This document shows, piece by piece, positions 26,251-35,780 of a DNA stretch of 64,000 bases. Under the pieces are notes generated by a model that was given only the letters and a program-made list of their open reading frames with translations, was not told where the DNA came from and did no database searches. The stretch comes from Formicarius rufipectus (taxonomy: Eukaryota > Chordata > Aves > Passeriformes > Formicariidae). The stretch spans positions 1,962,612 through 2,026,611 of the forward strand of contig VXAU01000197.1 of assembly GCA_013399695.1 (NCBI GenBank), in the 5' to 3' direction. Position numbers and translations under genes: made by a program. Every line of letters starts with the position of its first letter. Position 1 is the stretch's first letter.

Positions 26251-26859
26251 ACGGCTTGATCCTCATAGCAGCTGGGGCTGCTCCATGCCATGGTGCTGTG
26301 GGCACACAGGGCTGGGCAGGGTGTGGAGACACCCTTGATTCTGTCAAGAGAAAGGCAGTTTTTGGGGTCTCTCAGCTCTCTGTACCACGATAACAACCTG
26401 ACCCCAAGTTTTTATAAATACTTGATAAATACACTGCTGGGAGCTCACCTGTGCTCCCGGGAAGAGGAGGGCAACCTGCAAATCATTACGAGGAAATTTG
26501 GGGTTTAGTAATTAGAAAAAACATAGGATGTTTTTCCATCCTCTACGCTATAAAGGATAATTGGATGCCATTATGAAACCAAATAGCAATGGATGCAAAA
26601 GCAGTAATGCCAGCAGTTGAACCGGGTGCCTGCCCTGTGCGGAGTGCTATGGGAGTGCAACCTGTGCCCATCTTTAAAGGCTGTGGTGTCTTTTAAATAT
26701 ATTTACCTCCTCTAAAGCTTTGAATGCAAAGAAGCTTCAAAACAAGAGGTACCTGTTATTAAACTTTATTTTTCTCATGGCTTGCAATAAGCTACTTCAG
26801 TTAAAAGAGATGGAAAATTTCTGTTAGAGAAAAATCACCAGACCCCAAAAAAATTTACA
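26251..26859. other. Non-coding interval, nothing distinct
   Basis: No gene or clear repeat. The sequence is AT-rich from 26,500 to 26,850. Confidence 0.5.
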
Positions 26860-26930
26860 TTGCAAGGGACCTTGAGAGTCCCAAGTCCAACCTCCTACTT
26901 AAAGCAAGACTGACCTCAAAGTTAGACTAG
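26860..26930 (-). mobile_element. CR1 LINE 3'-UTR remnant
   Basis: GCAAGGGACCTTGAGAGTC followed by AAGTCCAACCTCCTACTTAA and AGCAAGACTGACC follows the reverse complement of a CR1 3' UTR (..GGAAGGGACCTCTGGAG..AGTCCAACCCCCTGCTCAAAGCAGG..). The terminal ATTCTATG repeats are missing or decayed at the left. Minus strand, old and 5'-truncated. Confidence 0.65.
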
Positions 26931-28839
26931 TTTGTGATTTAAATGTGGTGACATTTATTTATATAGTGATAACCATAAAACACTTGAGTATGTTGGTTTA
27001 TATTCAGTCTGGCTCTTCTAAGTAAAGGGATAACTAGAGAAAATGGACTGTGATTTCTGAGATTAGTGTTTGGATAATAATTTAACCTTCACTGCCTTGG
27101 GATATGTTTTTCCCAGCTTGGCAGAAGGCAGGATGCTCTGCAGGGCGGGAGCAGCCCAGTCTGGAGTAGATGCCAGATGTGGACATGGCTGTTGGGAGCC
27201 AAGGAGGGTCCTGAGGTCCCCCACAAGCCCACCCTGTGGGTACCCCTGTGCCAGGTTCAGCAGTCTACACTGCCCTTGGCAAAGCAAGATGCACCTTTTA
27301 TCTGAGCACAGTGACATCAGCCCAAGTCCTCCAGCTCTGCTGTGCCCCCTTCTCTCCCAGCCATGGAAGAGGAGCTGAGAAAGAACAGAGATAGGAAAGT
27401 TTTTGTTCAGCAAATCCATAAATCATTTCATTTGATGATTATTTATGAACTAGATCACAAGCTTATGACAGTAGCTCTTCAGAAGGAGCTCCTGGCTTCC
27501 AAACATTTGGCATAGTTGTCCTTCTAGAGCATTAAATATGCGTTTCCACAGGTAACTGTGGCTTCTTTCATTAGCACAGTTTCCAGCTTTCAGCCATTAC
27601 TGCACTTTTTATGCAAAAACAAGTTAATACCTCATAATTCTACCCCAGATAATTCATTAGGAGTGCTGTGCCTTCTCGCTGAGGTGCTACAAAGGTCCTG
27701 CCTTGGTTGGATTTATGTTATCTGTGTAGCCCATCCTTCACCCAGCACTCCCACCTTGCTTATCTGAAAGCTTTTCCCCTCAAACTGTCTCTAGTACTTG
27801 AGGATGGAGACTTCTGCAGTGGGACAAGACCAATGCTGCCAAGCAAGGCAGCAAAAAATAAGCTTCCTGCTGTCCTTGCTACTCCTGCCATCTCTGGAAT
27901 GTTTTTCAAAGTATTTTTTTATTGGACTGATGCCAAAAAATGAATCCTGGTACAACACTCCTTGTCCCCCTGTCAGGAAAGGATCCTAAGCCCTGCACAC
28001 TCACCCAGCTGCCCAGTGGGGATCAAGTAGCCACGATGGACAAGCAGAGTGTGAACAGGAGGGGTTAAGGTTGAATGGAAAAGAGCTGCAGGGTTCCACT
28101 GCAGCTCTGGGGCAGGTTTGGCACTGTCACTTCATGGTGTCACTTGGCAGTTAAAGCAAATGTAAGTGACGTTGCGAAGAACAAATTAATTAGATTTGAC
28201 AATAAGACTGGGAAACAACTCCCTCTGTTTGGAGAGGAGAAAGTATTTGTTTGCTTCTTGGCTTTCTCTTTAAAACCAGACAAAGATTTCCAGCTCTCGT
28301 GTGGGAGTAGGTGCCTTTCTCGTGTCTGATAATTGGATAAGTGTTTTAGGTACCACTGCTGTGAAACTTGTCAGTCAGAACCGGGGAAAAGTTGCTGGGT
28401 TCCTGCAATAATTAAGAATCCTGTAAAACATTTCTCCCCTAATCTGGGAAGTTGGGTGGATCTGAATAGTAAGGGTGTTGGGAAGTTCCTGCCTTCCTGC
28501 CTCTCTCATGCCTCACAGCTTGGTACCAGTTGCTGGTTTGTGTCTGGCTTCAACTGATTTCAATACAGAAGCTTCTAGTTTCCACAGAAAGTTTGGGAAA
28601 TCTTATTGCACTTAAATCCAGTAGTTATTCTCTTCTGGGATCATTTTGCAGTTGGTGGCTATGGAAATACATTGCCAATTTCCAGTACTTCTGTTAATGT
28701 GGGCACACCCACTGCTGCTGTGTCTTCTCCAGCTACAGCTCCCCAGGTCTGCTATTACCGTTCCTACATCTGTAAAACCCTAAACAGACTCAGGGTAAAA
28801 TATACTTGAAACCTAAAAATCCTCTTCATTGCTTTCTTT
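26931..28839. other. Non-coding interval, nothing distinct
   Basis: No supportable gene. Bases 27,400-27,660 are AT-rich, with TTTGATGATTATTTATGAAC, TTTTTATGCAAA and GATAATTCATTAGG words, and could be an enhancer-like block. The evidence is compositional only. Confidence 0.45.
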
Positions 28840-29340
28840 TATCAAGACCCTCACCCTAATGTGCAAGCTTTTATACAATGAGATTTATTGTGTGGGTCTA
28901 CTAGTGTGAATTACAGCTCCAGTTTCCTTTGATAGTGAATATTAGCATTTATTAATTATATAGTGCAAACAATGTGTTAATTGTGTAATTGTCTTTGCTA
29001 CAGATGATATTAACCCCTGTTTGTTATTTTTCTGGCTTCATAAATCCAGAACTTCCGATGTTCCAGTTATCCTTTGACATGTGGGATCTGCAATGCTTTG
29101 GCAGTATTTGTTACAGGTGGGAAACTCAGTTGATGGATTTCTGGATGACTGTACCTGAGTCACTGTGCCCGTGTGAATAGACTCGAATGGCACAGTTGTA
29201 GCACTTATGTGCATTTCTTGGGGATGAAGGATTAACAAATGATGGATTAGGCAAATTAATCTACGGTTTGTCAGGACTACATTACACAAGGTTCAATTTA
29301 GTTTGATGGATTAATTATTTATTATTTATTATTTGCTGTT
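28840..29340. promoter_or_regulatory. AT-rich candidate element with TTTA tract
   Basis: Dense homeodomain-type words (TTAATTATATAG, TGTTAATTGTGTAATTG, GATATTAACC, GGCAAATTAATC). A simple (TTTATTA)-type tract lies at 29310-29334. No coding signal. The simple tract may account for part of the AT-richness, so confidence is low. Confidence 0.25.
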
Positions 29341-30879
29341 GTGTGTCTGTAAGTGCTTCTTCCTAACGTGATGATGTATGAGAGCAGCCCATGCCTGAGC
29401 TCCTGTATATAAAGGTCATCGTTTCTGTAATTAACCCCATTTTTCATGGACTTTTAATGCCAATACATTAATTTGTGCTGGTCTGGAATGTGACAAAGAA
29501 ATGCATTTCCTTGAGACAGGTTTTCTGAAGCTGAAGAGCTCCAAACCATGAGCATGAGCACAGTCTTTTGGGATACGAGCACATGTATTCTTCAGCATGC
29601 TGCCTATAGCTGAATTTCTGTGACCCGTGAATAATTCTGGGGAGAGAAGGAGGACTTGGGTGCCTGCAGTACCAGTTTTAAAAAGAGATATGAAGTGTGG
29701 AACTTCAGAGTGGTGGAGCAGCATGAACTCGGCACTGAGAGGTGTGACTGGGACCAGAGCCACTCCTGAATTTTTCCCTCTTTAGGGCCCCACTGAACCG
29801 TTGCAGATCTTTGCAGCAGAGCAACATCCAGGTCTTAGGGGCTGCAGGGCTGTGCCAGGGGGTATCCAACAGCTATTTATCAGTGGATTTTTAAGGTGTG
29901 ATCCCATTTCACACCCCCAGCTGAGCTGGGTTTTCGGGATGTGCTTCAGGACAGTGGTTTCTCTGCAGGGGACTCTCTTTGGGTCCTGCCCAAGGCTTCG
30001 GACACTTCTTCTCCCATCTCATGGCCTGCCTCATAGCCAGAGTGGGATCCTGGAGGTGAGGTCACTGAGCTGCTCCAGTTGGAAGCTATGCCCTTGCCTG
30101 GGTACCAGTGTTTGAGTTCCCATATAGTGGCAGTAAGCAAGAAAAAGCTCTGTTTTCCTCCCTCCTGGTGCAGAAACTGAGGCCAGCCTCTTCTGCAGAG
30201 TTGAGGCTGCATTGGTAGGGCTCTGCCTGCCTGGCTGCTCCGTGTGGGCAACAGCAGGTTTTGCTCTGAATTTCCCTGTCTTTGTGGCTTAAATCAGAGC
30301 CTCGAATCTGGCAGAATGCCTGCTTAACGATACCATGGGCTAATCATTTACAGCAGAATGCAAAGGCACAGAAGTGTGTTTTTAATCTTTACAAATGTAT
30401 CTAGATAAGCCAGGAGACAGACTTATCTTTTGTATTGCAAGAATGGAGGGTAAAAAATCCACACCGAGGAACATTGCTGTGCCGTCCTTGGCTTTTTCTT
30501 CAGCTTTTGTCTTTCCCTCTGTATCTTGCACTGTTGAATTAATGGGATATGAACTCTGAATGCTTAAGTGATCTATTCATTTTAATTAGCTACCTAATAG
30601 CTTCTGGACAGTGATCGAACACAACGTCGGGCACTGTGCTGTTTACCTCCCCAAGTGCAGGGCACCGGGAGATGCCTGCTAGGACACTGTTCCTGCCCAG
30701 CCTGAGCTGCCGAGCAGCCTGTGGGATTCCTGGAGGGGTTTGGGGCAGGTTGCACTGATGGGGGCTGTGAATGCGAGGGGGTGGAGAAACGCAGCCTCGT
30801 GTTTTGGTGACTGGAAGTGCCGCTTCCTCTTGGGAGGTTCCATATCGCCAGCACTGAGCATGGGTGGGATGTCCTGCCT
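29341..30879. other. Non-coding interval with one paired homeodomain half-site
   Basis: No gene recognised. At 30585-30598 an ATTAG-ctac-CTAAT inverted repeat sits in TTTTAATTAG sequence. The remainder is of average composition. Confidence 0.45.
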
Positions 30880-31330
30880 GCCTCAGGCTGAGCAGCGCTG
30901 GAGCAAGCTCAGCTCATGGGGGGGCGATGGTCTGGATGCAGGGATCACACAGCGGCTCCTCTGGTGGGTGCATGCAGAGGGCAACCAGTGCCCCTCGCTG
31001 CGGAGCCACCTCGACGTGCAATCCCTGAGACTCCCCCCGGGGAAGCGCTCCCACCAGATGGGCCTGCCTGGGTTCTGACTGCACCCTCGGCAGGAAGCAG
31101 ACGGTGGGATGCTGAGGGCGCGGGGGGGAGCAAACCAGCCACGCTCCTGCCTCCCGCTGCGAGCACGAAGCTGTGAATGGCAGAGAAGTCGGGGAGCTCT
31201 AGAGCAGCCAAGGAGGGGGGCAGAGAAATTCGCACCGTTCCAGTTTACCGAAGCTGTGAAGGATGTGATAGATGAATCACTTTTGCAGAAACCTTCCCTG
31301 CCTGAGATGTTAAGCTTCGCTGTACACAGC
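30880..31330. promoter_or_regulatory. Weak CpG-rich block
   Basis: CpG density is clearly above the surroundings (CTCGCTGCGGAGCC, CTCGACGTGC, CCCCCCGGGGAAGCGC, GAGGGCGCGGGG), but less than in the islands at 34.7, 44.2 and 52.0 kb. A CTCF-core-like word, CCACCAGATGGGC, is at 31051-31063. An open frame ends at 31,351 after a tract that is AT-richer than the island. I could not match it to a protein. Confidence 0.3.
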
Positions 31331-33129
31331 GTGTACTTGAGGAAAAGATAGAAGGGATGTTCTCTGAATCAAGGAAGGGTCTGACGCACAGAGACATTTT
31401 CAGGGGAATAATTTACATATGCATTCCCTTTCTAAAAATATCAGTCTCAGTATTGCCTCTATTTTTGCATGCAAGGCTCTCTAGACTGGTGGATGGGTAG
31501 AACTGGGAATCTGCACTTAGACATATCCGAATGCCAAAGGAACACTGGGACGACAGCATGGGATGCCTCGTGCTTTGCTCAGGAGGCAGAGCATGGAGTT
31601 GGCTAAGCTTGACATGGGTGTGAAAATGGACACATTCAAGCTGACAATGCCCCAGGGGTTATCCACACGTGGTTTCAGGAGTGTGGCCTCATGGAGAAGG
31701 GTAAAAGTTGGTGTTTGCCAGTTCCCTTCTGGAGAGGGAAGGTGCCAGAGCTGAGCAAAAGGCGACAGACCTCTCTGGGAGAAGCAGAGAAATATGTAGG
31801 AATGTTTAATTTTCTTGGTTAATGGCTGAGATGGTGTGAAACTGTGTGTAACACACCACAGTGATTTCCTAGAGGCTGGTGGGTTGACATGGTCGTCTGA
31901 AGGGCCTTTCCCACCTCAGTTGCTCATGCATCACTCATCTGCTCATGGTGAAACCTGAGCCCCATGCCAAGGGAGAGGTGGGATGTCAAGGTTTTGCTCT
32001 GGCTCTGCCTCCTGGCATTGAGGGGAGAAGTGAGTTTTCAGCTGCAAAGGTGAATTCCCTTTGACAACAGCAGGAGCACATCTGGGTCTGCACTGAGCTC
32101 AGCCCACAGTTTATAACTGCTGGGTTTCATCTTTTTGAGGGAAGGATGACATGGGGTTGGAGCATACCCTGTCACTTCTTCATTTGAAGTGGTACTTTCT
32201 TGTGTGTCTGGAGACCCCAACCAAAGAATCCCAGAGTCTAAAGAGACAGGACTGTCCCTGGTGTCCATCTCGGGACCAGGTGGAACTGCAGGATAAGAAA
32301 ACCCTCCTGAGATGCTTGAGGCAGAACCTGTGTCTTGGCTTCATAATAAATTAAGTAGCTCAATAGAAACACACATTTATCATGAGCTTCTATCATGTAA
32401 CATCCTACAGAAACAAAGTGGAGGAGTGCTTTGATGTCACTCCAAGAGCCTTCTCCATCCCTGGGTTTCTCATCTGGAATTTACCTGAATCTTTGCTTTG
32501 GGCCTGTTGGGGACTGGTGAGTAAAGAAAGAAAAAGAAAAGGAGGAGGGGAAATAAAGGTACAAGCTGGCCATTACTACAAGTAAGCTGGAAAGAAAACA
32601 AGTGTTGCTGCCACTGGAGGGGTGAGATTATGAAACAGCTATGCAGCAACACTGTGTCTGGGTGTAGGTGTGGAGGCTGCATGGTTTTATGATGGAGGCT
32701 GATAAATTTATGGAAGGAATTATAAAGTCCATACTTTGTGTCAGCAGGGACCAGCCTCTCTGGTCAAACTGCTCGGAATTTTTTGAAGTGAGAGCTACAC
32801 TGATACAAAATCTGTCTTTGCAGTAAACGTGGCCAAATATGGGTTTTGCTCAGGGTCACAATGACTGATCTGAACCAGGGCAGATGCTCTCCAGCAGTGT
32901 CACAGCATCCTCCTCAAACTGGGTACAAAGGGCTCTGACTAATGGGGACAGGAGGGAACACCCAAGGCCTCAGCAAAAATACCAGGGGAAATTTGTTTTT
33001 TCTCTGTTTCTCTGCGGGTTTTGTTGCTACTCTCAGGAAGTCCCATTAACGCCTACTCACTCCAGTAACACACATCATTTTGCACCTTATTGTGTCTTCT
33101 ATGAAAAGGTGGTACTGAGGAAGCAGTCT
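31331..33129. other. Non-coding interval, possible CR1 scrap
   Basis: No gene recognised. Bases 31878-31925 (GGTTGACATGGTCGTCTGAA, then GGGCCTTTCCCACCTCAG) loosely resemble the plus-strand CR1 word order GGATGGTCTT..GGTCCCTTCCAACTCAG, but lack the terminal repeats. A purine-rich tract lies at 32523-32552. Confidence 0.4.
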
Positions 33130-33998
33130 TGTGCTTCTTTGAAATCGTCTGTCAGAAAAAAACCCATCACCTGGAACAAACAAACAAGCGCGCGATCCCT
33201 GAGCACAGCAAGATTGATTCGTAGCACTTTTCTCCCCCACTTTCTCTGTGCAGAAATGTTTTGGCAAGCCGTGAAAAATCAGAGCCCCTTGCTGTCAAAT
33301 GCAATCCATTTGTGAGGGAGCTGCATTAAGGGCTCCAGGTGGATACGAGGGCTCTGCCAAGGAGCTGAACAATTCCCATCAAAGGGATGCTTGTCCAGAA
33401 GAGCAAACAGCCGGGAAGTGTTTTGCAGCCCGTGAGCGAGGACAGGAGAGGAACGATAAGAGCGCAGTGTGCGGGCTGCAGAGAGCTCCGGGAAAGAGAT
33501 GCCACACCAAATGTAATACAAATGGGAGACAACCTGCCTACTCATTCATATCTAGTATTTTTCTAAGTGTTGCTGTTTTTCTGCATCCCGTTAAGCTTTT
33601 TGATTTGTTTCCATCTGTTCGGTATAGATCACTTCTGCAGTTTACTTAAAACACAAATACCCTTTATGAATCTCTACAGATGGTTTTCAAAGACTTATAG
33701 AAAGACAAAGATAAGATCAAGAAAATCTTGAGTGTTCGCCTCAGGGGAAAAAATGGGACAGTCGCTTTGCCTTGCAGCTGCAAGCCACGTCAAATCAGAC
33801 ACTTTGATATGTTTCATTTTCTGTCTGAAGTCTACATCTGAAAGGCAGCATGGCTTATTTCAGTCAATGCGCAATTTTGGTTAGTCGGGGTTCTTTCTCA
33901 GCTTCTAAAAAAGATGCTCATTTGCATCCTCGAACAAAGACAGCACTTTCCCCCCCTACATTCAGTGTGTCTTCGCCAAAAACTAATCATGCTGCAAA
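33130..33998. promoter_or_regulatory. Candidate conserved block with octamer and SOX-type sites
   Basis: The block keeps CpGs in mixed sequence (AAGCGCGCGATCCC, GATTCGTAGC, GAACGATAAGAGCGC, CACGTCAAATC, CAATGCGCAATTTTGG). At 33920-33927 there is a perfect octamer ATTTGCAT, followed five bases later by AACAAAG (33933-33939), a SOX-type site. The TG-repeat array starts immediately afterwards. Enhancer function is inferred. The segment 33,640-33,720 between the two halves is less distinctive. Confidence 0.38.
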
Positions 33999-34421
33999 GT
34001 GTGTGTATGTGTTTGTGTGTGTGGTGGGGAATGTGCATGTGTGTGGGTGTGCATGTGTGGGAATGTGTGCACACGTGTGTGCACATGTGGGTGTAGGTGG
34101 TGCATGTGTGTGTGCGTGTGTGTGCACATGTGTGTGCATGTGTGTATGTGTGGGTGTGTGCATGTGTGTGTGTGTACATGTGTGTGCGTGTGTGTACGTG
34201 CGGGTGTGGGTGGATGTGGGTGTGTGCATGTGTGTTTGTGTGTGCATGTGTGTGAGTGCATGTGTGTGTGTACATGTGTGTGCGTGTGTGTATATGTGGG
34301 TGTGTGCATGTGCATGTGTGTTTATGTGTGCATGTGTGTGTGCATGTGTGTGAGTGCATGTGTGTGTGTGTACATGTATGTGCGTGTGTGGATGTGGGTG
34401 TGTGCATGTGCATGTGTGTTT
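33999..34421. repeat. TG/CA alternating array with higher-order units
   Basis: Nearly perfect alternating purine-pyrimidine DNA (TGTG with interspersed CATG, ACATG, GCG and GTACG). Landmark words recur at 80-100 bp spacing: TACATG at 34175, 34271 and 34371, and GAGTGCA at 34254 and 34352. So a minisatellite-like unit of roughly 100 bp is superimposed on the dinucleotide repeat. Alternation of this kind favours Z-DNA. The long open frames here (Cys/Val on plus, His/Thr on minus) are artefacts of the repeat. Confidence 0.92.
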
Positions 34422-34515
34422 NNNNNNNNNNNNNNNNNNNNNNNNNNNNNNNNNNNNNNNNNNNNNNNNNNNNNNNNNNNNNNNNNNNNNNNNNNNNNNN
34501 NNNNNNNNNNNNNNN
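34422..34515. other. Assembly gap (94 N)
   Basis: A run of 94 N inside the TG array. The length is close to one higher-order unit of the repeat, so the missing part could be one or more further units. True length cannot be judged. Open frames drawn across the gap have no meaning. Confidence 0.99.
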
Positions 34516-34720
34516 TGTGTGCATGTGTGTGTGTGTGTGTGTGTGCATGTGTGTGTGTGCATGTGTGTGTGTGTGCATGTGTGTGTGTGTGTGCATGTGT
34601 GTGTGTGTGCATGTGTGTGTGTGTGTGTCTGTGTGTTTCTCTGTGCCTGTGTGCACACATGTGTGTGTTTGTGTGTGTGTGCTTTTTCGTGTCTACACGT
34701 GTGTGCACGTGTGTGTGTGT
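34516..34720. repeat. TG/CA alternating array, right arm
   Basis: Continues after the gap as (TG)n tracts of 8-20 bases separated by CATG. It then decays through CTGTGCCTGTGTGCACACATG and TCTACACGTGTGTGCACGTG to a final TG tract and T-run near 34,724. It is more homogeneous than the left arm and lacks the ~100-bp superstructure. Confidence 0.92.
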
Positions 34721-34734
34721 TTTTGGGTGGTTCT

Positions 34735-35050
34735 CTCCTCCTCGCCGGCTCAGCCCGCAGCGGTGCCGGGCAGGTGGGTGTGTGCTCATCCTCCCGGTGC
34801 CAGCCCGGGCCGAGGTCTGTCGCGGTGGTGCCGATGCCGGTTCCCGGCGGCTCCAGCGGGACGCGCAGCTCGGAGCGTGGCTGTGCAGAGCCGGTTGGCA
34901 GGCGATGGTGCAGCCACGACAGCCCTGCCCCCGTGGGGCTGAGCAGCGGGGCTGGTGTGCGGGATGCGCAGGGGCTCTGCGGTGCCCTGCTGCCAGAGCC
35001 TGCAGGATGGGATGGGAAACATTAGGAGCAGTGAGCAAGGCGTAGATAGA
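34735..35050. promoter_or_regulatory. CpG island next to the TG repeat
   Basis: About 27 CpGs in the first 260 bp by hand count, in GC-rich sequence (GCCGGCTCAGCCCGCAGCGG, TCGCGGTGGTGCCGATGCCGG, GGACGCGCAGCTCGGAGCG). It begins where the TG array ends. Islands of this size often mark promoters, including those of non-coding RNAs, or distal regulatory elements. No TATA box, recognisable exon or ORF is seen, so neither direction nor transcript can be assigned. Confidence 0.6.
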
Positions 35051-35559
35051 AGATGAGAGAACGCGCTGCTGGAGGACCGTGCTCTGCTCGGGCAGTTTCA
35101 GCTGCTCATTGCATTAACTTCTCCTCAGGCCTAGGCTGTGACTGCATTAACTCTGCTGGCCTCAGCAGGAGATGCTAAAGCCTGTTTCTCAATAATGCAC
35201 TGGTTGGTTGTTTTAAAAAAAAGCTAAATCATTTCCCAGAGAAACCACATGAAGTAGAGAAACTGCTAAATTTCTGCTACTCTGCTATTCTGCTTTAGGC
35301 TCCTCGCTTGGGAGGTAGAGAGGAGAGGGGAGACTCACATTTTTTGTCTTTTCTTTTTGGCACTTTTGGATCCTTCCCAAAGCCATTTGACATCAAGGGG
35401 ACCCTCCTCCTGGGCTTCAGTGGACATTGATGTGGGCTCTTGAACGCTGGCCTCAGACAGAATCAAAACCTTTGCAAAAATTGGAGTATTTGTATTGCAG
35501 AGAGGGAACATGTCCACCTTAAATGCACAGCATTACTTAGAGCAGATTAAAAAAGCCAA
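35051..35559. other. Non-coding interval, nothing distinct
   Basis: No supportable feature. Two further CpG clusters near 35,060-35,090 fade out of the island. Confidence 0.5.
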
Positions 35560-35780
35560 ACAACCAGCTTGTAGGAGACATGCACGTTAGCACTGGACTT
35601 TATGTGCAGAGACAAGGTGTGTATTGTTTGCCCAATTAAAAAGATAAAACCTGTCGACCACAGTCAGCGAAATGAGCTGTGAAGTGAGTGATGACTCACT
35701 GAACAGGCAGGTGCACGCATAAAGGCGTATGCAAACTGCTCTACTTATCTAAAGACAGTTTTATTGCCTGATCATCAATT
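35560..35780. promoter_or_regulatory. Candidate element with AP-1 palindrome
   Basis: At 35683-35700 the inverted repeat AGTGAGT-gatg-ACTCACT contains a consensus AP-1 site, TGACTCA (35692-35698). The surrounding sequence keeps CpGs in AT-leaning DNA (CACGTTAGC, CTGTCGACCACAG, AGTCAGCGAAATGAGC, CACGCATAAAGGCG). Function is inferred. Confidence 0.38.

Noticed and set aside
33999..35045. Open frames of up to 348 codons on both strands through the TG array
   Set aside because: They are translations of an alternating dinucleotide repeat (Cys/Val or His/Thr) and cross an N gap. Not genes.
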